A stretch of 64,000 nt of DNA from Liolophura sinensis (Eukaryota > Mollusca > Polyplacophora > Chitonida > Chitonidae). Below are positions 35,101-46,607 of the stretch, in pieces. The stretch spans positions 83,930,644 through 83,994,643 of the forward strand of contig NC_088295.1 of assembly GCF_032854445.1 (NCBI RefSeq), given 5' to 3'. Within the stretch, counting starts at the first letter, position 1. Every line of letters begins with the position of its first letter. A program made the translations under genes and the position numbers. The notes beneath the pieces are model-generated. The model saw only the letters and a program-made list of their open reading frames with translations, searched no databases and was not told the origin of the DNA.

Positions 35101-38100
35101 AAATATCATCACTGCATACCCAGGAGCTGACCACAACTACTGGTTTGAATCCATTTGTATGTGTTGTTCATATGTATCATTAATATAATATCTTCACTGC
35201 ATGCCCTGGACCTGACCACAACTACTGTTTGATTCCATTTGTATGTGTTGTTCATATGTATCATTAATATAATATCTTCACTGCATGCCCAGGACCTGAC
35301 CACAACTACTGGTTTGACCATTTGTATGTGTTGTTTGTATGTATCATTAATATAATATCTTCACTGCATGCCCAGGACCTGACCACAACTACTGGTTTGA
35401 TTCCATTTGTATGTGTTGTTCATATGTATCATTAATATAATATCTTCACTGCATGCCCAGGACCTGACCACAACTACTGGTTTGAATCCATTTGTATGTG
35501 TTGTTCATATGTATCATTAATATAATATCTTCACTGCATGCCCAGGACCTGACCACAACTACTGTTTGAATCCATTTGTATGTGTTGTTCATATGTATCA
35601 TTAATATAATATCTTCACTGCATGCCCAGGACCTGACCACAACTACTGGTTTGAATCCATATGTATGTGTTGTTCATATGTATCATTAATATAATATCTT
35701 CACTGCATGCCCAGGACCTGACCACAACTACTGGTTTGAATCCATATGTATGTGTTGTTCATATGTATCATTAATATAATATCTTCACTGCATACCCAGG
35801 AGCTGACCACAACTACTGGTTTGAATCCATTTGTATGTGTTGTTCATATGTATCATTAATATAATATCTTCACTGCATGCCCAGGACCTGACCACAACTA
35901 CTGTTTGAATCCATTTGTATGTGTTGTTCATATGTATCATTAATATAATATCTTCACTGCATGCCCAGGACCTGACCACAACTACTGTTTGAATCCATTT
36001 GTATGTGTTGTTCATATGTATCATTAATATAATATCTTCACTGCATGCCCAGGACCTGACCACAACTACTGGTTTGATTCCATTTGTATGTGTTGTTCAT
36101 ATGTATCATTAATATAATATCTTCACTGCATGCCCTGGACCTGACCACAACTACTGTTTGAATCCATTTGTATGTGTTGTTCATATGTATCATTAATATA
36201 ATATCTTCACTGCATGCCCAGGACCTGACCACAACTACTGGTTTGAATCCATTTGTATGTGTTGTTCATATGTATCATTAATATAATATCTTCACTGCAT
36301 GCCCAGGACCTGACCACAACTACTGGTTTGAATCCATTTGTATGTGTTGTTCATATGTATCATTAATATAATATCTTCACTGCATGCCCAGGGCCTGACC
36401 ACAACTACTGGTTTGAATCCATTTGTATGTGTTGTTCATATGTATCATTAATATAATATCTTCACTGCATACCCAGGAGCTGACCACAACTACTGTTTGA
36501 ATCCATTTGTATGTGTTGTTCATGTGTATCATTAATATAATATCTTCACTGCATGCCCAGGACCTGACCACAACTACTGTTTGAATCCATTTGTATGTGT
36601 TGTTCATATGTATCATTAATATAATATCTTCACTGCATGCCCAGGACCTGACCACAACTACTGGTTTGAATCCATTTGTATGTGTTGTTCATATGTATCA
36701 TTAATAAGTGAGCAAGAACACTGTCTCCTGTCTATAAGTGAAATATTCTTGAGTATGGCATAAAGCAACTATCAAATAAATAAATAAATAAAATTGTAAT
36801 TGTATCAAGATAGCAAGATTGTTACAGGAATTCTTGAAGATATTTTGCTGATCGCATGTATGTGTATTCTTTTGTGTTTTCAGATAAGAATAAACAGAAA
36901 GCTTAACAGACATAGGCAGAAATATGTTATAGCCAAATCAAAGAGGTCACCATCTTGGGGTATGAAGTTTTTCTGTCTCAATATCTGCATGACAAAATTA
37001 CAATGCGTAACAGATGTTAAATTATTTTACATCACTCAAAATTTTGATTTTGATTTATTTGAGTGAAGGTGATTTTTTTTCTTTTTCCCCCCTAATACAA
37101 GCAGCTGAAGAAAGCGAAATTTTGAAATGTAAACTCTTAATGGGGAATTATTTTGGCTTCAACAAATGTGTTGTGTGTTCAGTTCCCACAACAAAGATGG
37201 TGCGACACCTGTCTTCCTGTCCCTCAGCTGTGAGGCGTATGCTGAAGAAAGCCGAGGTGATGGGCATCATAACACAGGTAGGTCAGCAGGGTGTATATAT
37301 ATATATATATATATTATATAAACATATATATGTATTGATATGGAATGGTAAATGATAAGTGGCTCAGAATACAAATTAAGCTGGCTCAGAGGTGGTTATT
37401 TTGTTTTCACCTGTTTTGGGTTCCTCCACCATAATCTTGATTGTTGTTGTATTACATGATATTAAACACTGTTGAAATGAAATAATCCAGGGTTTTTACA
37501 GGCTCTGATTGCTGATCATAATATAGCTTTCTCGATAATATAACCATACACATTACAGCAGTTATGGTTGTACAATCAATTCATAAGGGGGCCTCCGTGG
37601 CTCAGTTGGTTAGCGCGCTAGCGCAGCGTAGTGACCCAGAAGCCTCTCACCAATGCGGTCGCTGTGAGTTCAAGACCAGCCTATACTGGCTTCCTCTCCG
37701 GCCGTACGTGGGAAGGTCTGTCAGCAACCTGGAGATGGTCGTGGGTTTCCCCCAGGTTCTGTCCAGTTTCCACCCACCATAATGCTGACCGCCGTCGTAT
37801 AAGTGAAATATTCTTGAGTACGGCGTAAAACAACAATCAAAAAAAAAAAAAAAATTCAACTGATAAGCGCACTCATTGATCTAACTGATCAATACTGAGT
37901 GTCTCATAGGGCAACACCACTTCTACAATGATCAATACTGAGTGTCTCATAAGGTGACACCAGTTCTATACTGATCAATACTGAGTGTCTCATAAGGCGA
38001 CACCAGTTCTATTTTGTCTTTTACAGGTGAGCCAACACTGAAAAATCCCCAAAATGGAAGAAAAATAAACTGAAAATCCAATGTTCATTTTTTTTTTTTT

Positions 38101-41100
38101 TTGTGACTTCCCTTTTTTTTTTCAAGGTTTCTGATGACAGAAATATGTCTTTATGAGAATAAACCGCTGAAATGGTTGACCAAAAATTAGGGAATTTCTT
38201 AGTTTTATGTTATTTTTATACCATTCTCCGACGTTGAGAAAATACTCATTCTGCCCGTGAAGCCAAAATGTTAAGTGCAACAACTGGGTGACCAGTATCA
38301 GTTTAATGGTGGTATAATGGGTGGGGCGGCTTACTTGCCTGCGATAAGTCATCACATTGAAGCAGCACTAGATGAAAGAGCGGTGAAAATCCGTCCTGCA
38401 ACAAGGAGGCACATTACATACACCCTAAGGATTCTTTTGTTGTCATATGACTGAAAAATTGTTGTGCATGACGTTAAACCTCAAGCACTCACTCACTAAA
38501 AATGTTAATTGGTGTGGCCTGATGATATACATTGTAAAGACACAGTATTGCCCTGTTTGTTCAGGTCCAGGCAGATCCCCATGATAAACCTGAGAAGAGG
38601 AAGAAATGGCACATGTCTCCTGCCCTCTCTGTGGAGTTCATCACACATTTTCTGGGTAATACCAACAGTTGCATTGAGTTAGCATAACAGTTTCTATTTT
38701 GATAGAATAGTTGCTATTAGCATCTTCACTCTTCTTAATTATGATAATTTACAGATTTTTTTTAATGTTTCGAATCTGGCAAAGACTGCCTTTGATATAG
38801 GAATTGCATGTTAAAAATGTTAAAACTGTAGTTTTAGCAGTATTCTTTCAATTGTTGTCAAATTGTTCATTTTTCCTAGACCGAAATGCAAAGATTGCAA
38901 CAAATCAAGAGAAGTTGTCTGAACTAACTAATCAAAATGATTCCCTGAGGGAACAGGAAAAAGTACTGAGGCATCAGTATGATCAGGTGAGTGGTCATCA
39001 GAACTGAGGTGGTTTGGATGGGTCTGGTTCTCTGGTTGTAGGTTGTCTGGAACCTACACAAGCAACCATGCTCTGAATTTCTAAAAAAATATCTTTAAAT
39101 CAGAAAACTGTATTCTAGAAATTTCAAATCTATAATTGAGAAGAACGGAGCATATTTTAAAACTAAAACTGTTCATATACATTATCAACATCCTATTAAA
39201 CAATAAAAACGTGTTTTTTTCCCCTAAAATCTGGAACTATTTACAATATACATGCCTGTCACATTTATTTTCACATTTTGCATTACATAGATATATAATA
39301 CATACACAGTGCGTTGTGTAATCATCCAACATGTCCAAAAGTTACCAGCAGTGAGCTGACTGCCATGTGCAGTAAACATTTATGAATACACATCTGTATG
39401 AAGAAACTGAACATAAAGTCTGCCACTATATACACATAGAAAAAATGATATGGGACACAATTATCACCGAAAAATATGTAAAAAATTCTATAAAGTTTTG
39501 AAAGCCGAGAAGATGAAGTTCAGCACTGGGGATATGGCACTGACGGACAATTCATTCTGAGTAGCTATGTTGAAGAAGTCATCATGAACTGGGCCAGTCA
39601 CTAGGGCTGAAAGTGATGTGATTATTGGCTGTCACATCCCAAAACCTACTACCGTATTTCCTCAACCTTTTCACATATGAAAGGGCAACTTTCAGTGCAA
39701 TTTATACACATTTTTTATTTGGTTTTGGGGACAAAACTACATTGGTTGGATTGGCTATTGTCAGGGCATCATAAAAAATATAATTTTATCAGCCTACACA
39801 GAATAATGCTTTCAGAATATGCTTGAATAAACGCCTTGCAAACATGCGAAAAGGTTGAAGAATTACAGTAGCTCGCGAATATCAGTGTGGTTTCTTATAG
39901 TAGATAGACATAGATCGATGCAATAAATTGGATTTTGTGGTTAGTTTAAATGTTAAACTGATGCATTTTGAACCACACATTTATGGGCATGCAACTGATA
40001 ACGTCTGCCCGTGTAACAATGGGTGCATGTTGGGCAAAACACTCCAGTAACTTAGTCCTTATCAGGGTGAGCTGGCGAGAAAACCGCCTCAGGAGAGTCA
40101 TTGTTTGATGAAAAGGGTTGTGACTTTGTATTATTTTTCCTTAGCAAAATCAGATTTATTACGAAAATATTTTCCCAAATCTGAATGATAGGATCTGCCA
40201 ACAATCAGAAGATCCTACTGTGTTCGGTAAATTGCCTGATGTTGGTACAGCCTGCTAGGCCAAATGCTTTCACCCATGCAGGATGAGTAGGGCTGCTAAA
40301 ACATGACACTTGTGCTCCATGAACATCGCCCTGACCAAGCGCCAAACTAAAAGAAATATCAGCCCTTTGAACATGGAAAAGAACACACTTTGGTTGGGCA
40401 TTTTTGTTTGTATTTTCTCGTCATATTTTTTAGTACGGATGGTATCGAAGAGCTCCTAGGTTTTGTGACATCACTCTAGATAGCTATAACATGGCAAAAT
40501 GGCTAGGTATAGAAGATTGGTTGCTATTGATTTAGTTGGTAAAACAGTGTAGAATTTTAAAAATATTTTTGGAACCTTTCTGGAATACTACTTTATTTCA
40601 TTTAACTTTTATTTTAATTAATTCAGCTTTAGTTTGCTGACTTTATGTACACTTGAAAGGTCAAAACATTGTATCGTTACCTACGTGTGTATATTCATAC
40701 ATCATGTATTGTGCAAACTCCAGAAATCTCATTTTTGAACTTCCTGTTCACAGTCCATGGGTGTTGTAGACAGGTTAAAACATTCTGCAAATCAACTAAA
40801 AGATGAGGCAGAAAAGTTTTGGAGCATTCTTTCCAAAATGGGGGGAAAGGTAAGATAGTTGTGTGTTTATGACAATGGGTAACAATTGGGTACAGATTTG
40901 TTTTGTGGAAGTTTATTGGAAGATTTAGATAGTTGTGTGTGTATGACAATGGGTAACAGTTGGGTACAGATTTGTTTTGTGGAAGTTTATTGGAAGTTTT
41001 AGGAAAAAAAGGAATAGTGTAATTGCAGGCATAAATTTAATTGTTTTTTGTTGTGTTGTTATTTTATTTGTTTATTTTTTTTGAAGTTTCTCTGCTTTTA

Positions 41101-44100
41101 CTAACTTTCGGTTACTAGGTAAGGCAATGTATTGTGATGGCGTGTGAAAATTTCAGTGTCCTTTTAGAGCTTTTGATTAAGCTATATCCAAAGGTTTGGG
41201 TTACACTTTTTTTTCTTAATGGCTGCTTAGACTTTCTGGATTAGCAGATGTTTTTTCTAACCTCTTTAATGAGTGCGCCACCACCAGTAATCCTGGTATG
41301 GTCTTGTTGACTGTTTGTAATGTTTTCTTTAGCAACAACCTGTGCGAATGCCAGAGTTTCTCACAGTGAAAAAGCCTTTGAAGTCTCCCAGTAAACGAGA
41401 GAACCCACGATCTCCACCGGCCATCATCCATCAGTTAGTACACCATCTACAAGTATTCATCTAGCAACTCTAACAGAACACATATTTAATGGGCCTCTGT
41501 GGCCTAGTGGTTTGCAGGCTAGCGCAGTACAATGACCCAGGAGCCCCTCACCAGTGCAGTTGCTATGAGTTTTAAGTCCAGCTCATGCTGGCTTCCTCTC
41601 TGGCCGTATGTGAGAAGGTTCCCCTGGGCTCTAACCAGTTTCTACCTCCATAATGCTGGCCGCCATTGAAATATTCTTGAGTACAGTGTAAAACACTATT
41701 CAAAAAAATAAATGAATAGCACCTATTCAAACAAAGTGTATTCAGTGACAGAAAATGAATTGAGTCAAACCCGTTTGTAAGCTGCCAAAAGATGAGGAGT
41801 TTCCAAGTTTATCAACAACTCACAAAGAACTGTTATTCTGGCAATAGAAAATTCTGCAAAGTGATAACTAAATGATCTCGAAATGTGTAACTGTATACAT
41901 ATAAGCTCCGTTGTTTGGAATTACAAGTGTTATATAGATTTCCCCCATGTTTCTGTAGGTGTGGCCTCTGTCACAAAAGCCATGACCAGCATCTACTGGC
42001 TAAATGTGACAAATGTAAGCTTCACTATCACTTGGGCTGTCTTGATCCTCCACTCACACGGATGCCCAAGAAGACTAAGCTCCAGGGCTGGTATGTACAT
42101 GTCAAACCCTCTCTAAGTACTTAGCCTGCCTGCCATTCACATCTTGGCAAATGTGAACATGTTGATACTTGCTATGTACTTCATTAAGCTTACAAGCAGC
42201 TCCTTGTTTTCCAGTTTATACTGCCTGTTATTGGTTAAGTGGGTATAAATTGCCTCCACTGTAGGCTTCCACCATCAGGGGTTGCCAGTTGGATCCAGTC
42301 ACTGATGTAACAGTGCCAGAATTGCCTGGCCACAAATGAAGGTATAGGTCAAAGAACAGAAATGCTGTTTCGTCCTGACCCTAGTTAGTTCAGTCTACTT
42401 TAGGTCATGGTAGGAAAGGAAAAATTTGTCTTAATTTCACATTAATGTCATCTTACATTAGGTGTGTCAGGTAACTGACCCACCATAAACTACCCCTCCC
42501 CCCTGTGCTCTGTATTATCAGTGAAATATTCTTCGGAACTGCATAAAGCAAGTCATTTAAATTTTCAATCTTTCATGGTTTATGAAAGATCAACTGCAAT
42601 CTTTTTTGCAAGTTTTGCAACAATTTTTGTTGACAGGTGTTCTGAGCAAATTATTAAACAAAAATTATTGCAATCATCACCATGTATTTTAGAATCAGAA
42701 ACCTTTGCCGTCAGAGTCACTTTTCTCGTGATAACTGAATTTGATTCCAAAAGTCACACTGAACTCACTTTTTCAAAGCAAGACCCCATCTGTAGCTTTA
42801 TGATGTACACATTCTGGTTGCATCTGTTCTACAGGCAGTGTTCAGAGTGTGGTAGCTCCAGCAGCGAGGAATCAGAAGAAAGCAACCTTGATGTCAATGC
42901 CCCAAGAAGACTTCGGGAAAAGATTAAAGAACCCACCAAATTCATGCCAACTAATGCTTACAAGTTTGATTTCAGTAAAATGCACGTAAGTATCAGTCAT
43001 GAATGGGTGGCCGCATTTCTTCACTGTTTTTGTCATTGATTTTATGATTTAGCATCTTAAGGAAGACATGTATATGTGCTGTAATTCTGCAACTTTTTTG
43101 CAGGTTTCCCCAAGATGTTCGTTCAGAAAATGAAAGCACTGTTCTTTGTAGACTATAAAATTAAACTTTTTGTGAAGGCCTGAAGTAATTGGCCAGCCCA
43201 CCAAAATGGAGGTTTTTCTCCCAAATCAGATTAAGAAGGTATAGTTAGTAATAACACAGAAAATTGTCAAAAGGTTGGGAAATTAAAGTATATATATACC
43301 ATGTATTTTGAACAAATTTGCTGTACATCTGAACATTTCCCATGACATTTTTGATGTGTTGCTTTAGCCTCTTCCTAAGCTTGTGGGCTAATTGTGACAA
43401 GCACTTGCATTTGTTCTTTCAAAACAGGCCTGTATTTCCATGAATAACTCCATGAATAATGTCGTATGTGGATAATCTCTTGTGTTTGCGTCTCAGGAAC
43501 GTACACAAAAGCACACAGGAAAAACAAGGAAGAGTGGTCACAAGAGGAAGCATGAAAACCAGGAAGACAAGAAACAATCCACCGAGGAGAAAAACGATCC
43601 TGTTAGTGTCGTACCTTTTGTTTATTTTAATTACCATGGACACAAAATTTTTACACCTCTGTAAAAATAGATTGTCATTTTTATTTTTACAATCAGAAGG
43701 GAATGTAATTGTGCAATATCATTTATTTGGCAAGAATTTGCGTTTTAAACAAGATCAGTCTGAAAGAAGTTATTTTCCATTGACGACCTGTACTGTTTGT
43801 TTACAGCCTGTACTCAAGAAGGAGAAGGTCATGCCTGAAACTCCTCTGAGCGATAAGAAACACAAACCTAAGCCATCAGAGTTGAAGGCAGAGTGTTGTG
43901 TGTGCGATCTAGGCGGGACTATCTCCAATTTGGTCAGGTAATTATGTCACTGATGCACCTCACATTACAATGGGATACCAGCAGAATTAAGAAATGGTAC
44001 CTATGACATCATTTTATTGTGGTACAACTTCACAGTTAGTACACCATACACCTAATATATGTAACCGTAGTATGCCACATACTACAAAAAAACTTTTGAT

Positions 44101-46040
44101 GTGAAAATCCTTATTCAATGCAGTGCAACTTATTGGGAGAGGAAAACCTGTCTCTGTTTATCACCCAGTCCACTTGCCTCAAAGACGCAAATGCAGATGG
44201 CTGGCAAACACTGCTAATCTGCCATAAGTAATTGCGTCAATTGGATGGAAAATGTTTGAATTTTTGTAAAAGCCAGAGTTATTTTTGTGTTTTAAGGTTT
44301 TTTTTTAGGTTGCTTTGTTTTGGCTTCTCTTTGCTCCTACATTAACGTGGCTTTGCAACTCAGGGTTGCCTTCAAAACTGTACATATGAGCAACATATAT
44401 AATAATTATGCACCATGTCCTATGAATACCTATGTGGTTCTGTGGTTCTGGTTAAAATATGTACTCTTTATTAGGTTTACTCTTTTCTTCAAGGAGTGTG
44501 AAATTGTTTATAAAACTGAAACTGTGTTGCTTAACAGATACATATTTTGTACATTAATGTTTAATGCACAGTGGTTCAAATATTAAAGGGCACATGAAAA
44601 GGTATTGTTATACCTATAGCATGCTTTACGGCCAGTTAAGAAAGGTATGCTTATATGAGAATCTCTTTTATAATTCTTATTTTATGTATATTTTACTGGG
44701 AACATTTGACCGACTTAGTGCTTGCCATTCGGACTCTTCTCTGCCCTCACAGAATTGTATTGGCAGCTATCACCTTCAACGTCCAAACTACAGGCTACCA
44801 AAGTTTGAGATTGACCACCCGGGCCTTAGAAAAACTGTTGTATTAGTTATTACACTCCAAAAAGAAACCGAGGATGCTTTAGTGCGTATTCATGTTGGGA
44901 CACATTCTAAATTACACATCACAAAATAAATACTAAATGTTTTGTTATCATTTTAGTGAAGTTGACGATTTACTGTGCGGTATTGAATGTTTCGTGTTTC
45001 TCCCAATGTGCAGATGTGATGAATGTCAGCTGTGTTACCACTTCCACTGTTTGGACCCTCCCCTCAAGAAGACCCCAAAACAGCGTGGCTACACCTGGCA
45101 CTGTGAAGCCTGTGACCCTACTGACAACTCTGTATGTACTCTGACATGTTCACACATGGAACATTTTAATTTAGAATTACACGAGATTGTCTTTAGCCAT
45201 CACAAGCTATGTCCCTTTTCCCCAACTAAAAGTTTTAAAACTGTACAACATGTTGAAGATGAGCGAAAAATTCATCTGGAAATAAGTAGAAGAAAACAAA
45301 AATTAAAATGGCAAGAAATTTGTTTGAAGATAACTTCAGAAGTCATTTTCAGTTTTAATACTCACACAGCAAATATTTAAAAGGCAATGTCTCTCTGCTT
45401 CATTAATACAAGCCTAGGCAGACACATGTAATTCAGAACTGATAACTCTTGTTTTTCATATCATGTTGCAAAACTGTCAGCGAGGGTATTGTTAACGTAG
45501 TCACTTCCTGACACTCTTCCAAGTTGTCCAACCTCATTCTAAGATTTCAGGACAGAACAGTTACGGATATTTATGTATTATGAGCCAGGGTTAAAGAAAA
45601 CAGCGTTCACCAATGTGAAATTTGAGTTTTCCCCAGTAAAGCCTCTTAGTTTACTCTCATTTTCTCCACCCACAAACTGAGTATGGCAATAAACAGCAGT
45701 GTTATAAAAGTATGTTTTCATGGTGATTCTTTAATGGAACAAAATTAATGCCACCGCCAGACATGCACGACATACTTCAAATCACAAGACTGCTCAAGTC
45801 AGAATCTAGAACTACTTTCATAAAAACCTTATTTTCGTTGAGACGGTTATAAGTGGATCCAAATGTTTGTAAAACTCAATTGTCTGTTTGTGAATATTTC
45901 AGGATGAGTTTGAGCTTGAAGAGGATGCTCCCAGTGAGAAGAGTCCACCACCTCCACTACTGAAGAAGGAATTTTCAAGTGGAGACGACTCCGCTGGCAA
46001 AGGCACTCCCTCCAAAGTGAAATCAAAACATGCACGTTGA
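26193..46040 (+). CDS. PHF14: PHD finger protein 14 (chromatin reader, 858 aa)
   Basis: 23 coding exons: 26193-26256, 28836-28961, 29216-29547, 29754-29863, 30445-30500, 30964-31064, 31431-31486, 32292-32403, 32900-32994, 33482-33524, 33816-33956, 36884-36959, 37183-37277, 38565-38655, 38880-38986, 40754-40849, 41333-41433, 41959-42090, 42835-42985, 43497-43601, 43807-43937, 45014-45131, 45903-46040. All phases agree and the total is 2577 bases. Order: acidic Asp/Glu/Ser-rich N terminus (22-174); PHD1 (about 194-262, CCVCLGD..CDNC..WFCDAC); zinc knuckle with CELCPNKGG and WVHLVCALYIPGVAFG (264-319); extended PHD (321-380, CSLC..CISCDAGMCRTFFHVTC); coiled coil (500-567); PHD3 (602-650, CGLCHKSHDQHLLAKCDKC); PHD4 (760-807, RCDECQLCYHFHCLDPPLKK); basic tail. 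PHF14 binds histone H3 and nucleosomes and represses targets such as PDGFRA in mammals. Length and domain order match vertebrate PHF14, apart from a shorter acidic region. It is divergent from NDUFA4. The start ATG precedes a phase-1 exon joining exactly to exon 2. Confidence 0.96.
27265..27388. repeat. Inverted-repeat element in PHF14 intron 1
   Basis: Left end GGGGGCATATACCGGAAGTTG (27280 onward) is inverted at the right end as CAACTTCCGATATATG before the C-rich tract. The interior matches 24447-24540. A MITE-like element with ends of about 20 bases. Confidence 0.65.
27388..27438. repeat. Poly-C and (CCA)n tract
   Basis: Two C runs separated by AGA, then a CCA/CAC microsatellite. It abuts the inverted-repeat element. 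The complementary strand is G-rich and could form a quadruplex. Confidence 0.85.
27513..27815 (+). repeat. SINE family B
   Basis: tRNA-like head CCCGGATAGCACAGTTGGAA with box A, a degenerate box B (GTGAATCCTGGGTTGTC), then conserved body blocks GGTTCGGGCGGGGTGGCTTA, AGCAGCACTAGATAAAAGAG and GTGGAAATCCGTCCTGCAAC. The same body is found at 38262-38500 and, inverted, at 48168-48505. The CACTCACT tail is missing here. Confidence 0.85.
31140..31370 (+). repeat. SINE family A, diverged
   Basis: The head TATGTGGCTGAGTGGTTGGT and the blocks TGCAGCACAATGACCCAGGA and CTCAAGTCCA match family A. The tail ends CATTCTTGATTATGGC..AAATAAATAAATAAATG. The middle is replaced or strongly diverged (GTCCTGCACCCATACAACTG). 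It lies in PHF14 intron 6. Confidence 0.7.
31968..32045 (+). repeat. G-rich tract with quadruplex potential
   Basis: Successive G runs (GTGGGTAGGGTGGGGTGG, then TTGGGGAGATGGGGGG, then a long G run) in PHF14 intron 7, immediately 5' of a SINE head. Confidence 0.8.
32046..32230 (+). repeat. SINE family A with tail deletion
   Basis: The head GCATGGCCGAGTGGTTAGTG, then CCAATGAGGTCGCTAGGAGT and CTCATGCTGGCTTTCTCACC, is followed by GATGGTTGTGGGTTTCCTTC and then directly AAATAAATAAATAAATAAA. The TATAAGTGAAATATTCTTGAG block is deleted. Confidence 0.75.
34166..34498. repeat. 37-bp minisatellite, about 9 copies
   Basis: Unit of about 36-39 bases: GCAAGTAAACATAACAAATA then TCATCCCAAAATGTGAG. Lies in PHF14 intron 11 just upstream of the larger satellite. 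Confidence 0.93.
34542..34688 (+). repeat. Dispersed 150-bp repeat, copy 1
   Basis: Matches 39720-39868 along its whole length. Shared blocks include GACAAAACTACATT, TATAATTTTATCA, ACACAGAATAAT, TTCAGAATATGCTTGA and CTTGCAAACATG. No coding sense or terminal repeats are evident. Confidence 0.8.
35102..36706. repeat. 84/85-bp satellite array, about 19 units
   Basis: Nineteen head-to-tail units, each containing CTGCATGCCCAGGACCTGAC, CACAACTACTG and TGTATGTGTTGTTCATATGT. Units with CTGTTTG are 84 bases and those with CTGGTTTG are 85 bases. The 84-base units keep one reverse-strand frame open, giving repeated peptide-like ORFs that are artefacts of the array. A variant reading CATACCCAGGAGCTGACC occurs in units 1, 9 and 17. 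Located in PHF14 intron 11. Confidence 0.97.
36707..36795 (+). repeat. SINE family A tail fragment at the satellite border
   Basis: CTATAAGTGAAATATTCTTG then AGTATGGCATAAAGCAACTA and AAATAAATAAATAAATAAA directly follow the last satellite unit. Only the 3' end of the SINE remains. Confidence 0.85.
37287..37335. repeat. (TA)n microsatellite
   Basis: An AT-alternating run with a short interruption, just after the donor of PHF14 exon 13. Confidence 0.85.
37587..37855 (+). repeat. SINE family A, full-length
   Basis: The most complete copy. The head GCCTCCGTGGCTCAGTTGGT with box A (TGGCTCAGTTGGTTAG) and the box B region (GTGAGTTCAAGACC) are followed by GGCTTCCTCTCCGGCCGTAC, GTGGGTTTCCCCCAGG and the 3' block ATTCTTGAGTACGGCGTAAA, ending in a poly-A run. 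The tRNA-derived head and A-rich end define it as a SINE. Confidence 0.93.
37876..38013. repeat. 43-bp tandem repeat, 3 copies
   Basis: Three units of CTGATCAATACTGAGTGTCT followed by CATAAGGCGACACCAGTTCTA, with few mismatches, in PHF14 intron 13. Confidence 0.9.
38262..38500 (+). repeat. SINE family B, 5' truncated, with CACTCACTCACT tail
   Basis: The body blocks GGTGGGGCGGCTTACTTGCC-like, AGCAGCACTAGATGAAAGAG and AATCCGTCCTGCAACAAGG are followed by CACCCTAAGGATTC and the tail GCATGACGTTAAACCTCAAG then CACTCACTCACT. The tRNA head is missing. In PHF14 intron 13. Confidence 0.88.
39720..39868 (+). repeat. Dispersed 150-bp repeat, copy 2
   Basis: Partner of 34542-34688. Same order of blocks, with scattered substitutions (for example ACATTGGTTGGATTGG against ACATTCGTTGCATTGA). 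In PHF14 intron 15. Confidence 0.8.
40856..41000. repeat. 74-bp tandem duplication
   Basis: TAGTTGTGTGTTTATGACAA through GGAAGTTTATTGGAAG is present twice with a 74-base offset and only a few differences. Immediately after the donor of PHF14 exon 16. Confidence 0.9.
41488..41720 (+). repeat. SINE family A
   Basis: The head GGCCTCTGTGGCCTAGTGGT through GCACAATGACCCAGGAGCC-like blocks, CTCATGCTGGCTTCCTCTCT, and tail AAATATTCTTGAGTACAGTG with a short A-rich end. Small internal deletions relative to 37587. In PHF14 intron 17. Confidence 0.88.
42440..42570 (+). repeat. SINE family A tail, diverged
   Basis: CCACCATAAACTACCCC and TCAGTGAAATATTCTTCGGA then ACTGCATAAAGCAAGTC resemble the last third of family A. 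In PHF14 intron 18. Confidence 0.5.
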
Positions 46041-46421
46041 TTTTCAGACATTAACGCTTGTAGATATGGGCACAATGTGTTAATACATCAGCTGTTTTGA
46101 AGTCCAGCTGCGGATGTACACTACTGGATTCAACAGCTTCCTAAACTCATCGGGATAGTCAGCTTTTTGTCCAACTACTACATGCGCTTTTGTAACTGCC
46201 GATGTGTATAGTTCGTCAATATTGTGTTGCATTGTGCAAAGCTGTACAATATGAGACGTGAGAGAACTATGTCAGCAGATATTTGACAAATCTTGAAAGG
46301 AATCACAAATTTTGTCATGTTAATGTGTGAATACACTATTGAGGAAACTCTCAACCATACATCCATGACAAATGTACATGTAATTTTATTACATGGGTAT
46401 TTATTAAGAATATTGTAAACT

Positions 46422-46453
46422 AATAAAATGTTGAAGACGGTGTTCTTAATAAA
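46422..46453 (+). terminator. PHF14 polyadenylation signals
   Basis: AATAAA at 46422-46427 and again at 46448-46453, about 380-410 bases after the stop codon. These are the first canonical hexamers downstream. Confidence 0.6.
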
Positions 46454-46463
46454 TAAACACATC

Positions 46464-46469
46464 TTTATT
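46464..46469 (-). terminator. Candidate SDHAF3 polyadenylation signal
   Basis: TTTATT on the + strand (AATAAA on the minus strand) 139 bases past the SDHAF3 stop. It is only 11 bases beyond the second PHF14 signal, so the two 3' ends meet or overlap. Other minus-strand hexamers lie near 46400 and 46385. Confidence 0.45.
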
Positions 46470-46607
46470 TCCCACCTTTTGTTCTGGTCCATTACTTTGC
46501 AGTACAACAACTATGAGTTCAGGGGTAGTTTAATTTTTGCTGGATACGAACATGATAATTTTTGCTGATTGTACATATAATTTATGTGTTAATCATTGCA
46601 AGATTTA

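Noticed and set aside
35109-36655. Repeated minus-strand open frames encoding a 28-residue repeat (VVVVRSWACSEDIILMIHMN-like).
   Set aside because: They arise because the satellite unit is 84 bases, a multiple of three. 85-base units break the frame, and no start, signal or homology supports a protein.
37587-37660. A tRNA-like sequence with A and B boxes.
   Set aside because: It continues into the SINE body and tail, so it is a SINE head. The cloverleaf is not preserved well enough for a tRNA gene. The same applies at 46866 and 48420-48500.
42521-43039. A 172-codon + strand open frame taken as one exon.
   Set aside because: Only 42835-42985 matches PHF14; the upstream part is an intron read-through ending at a good acceptor (TTCTACAG).
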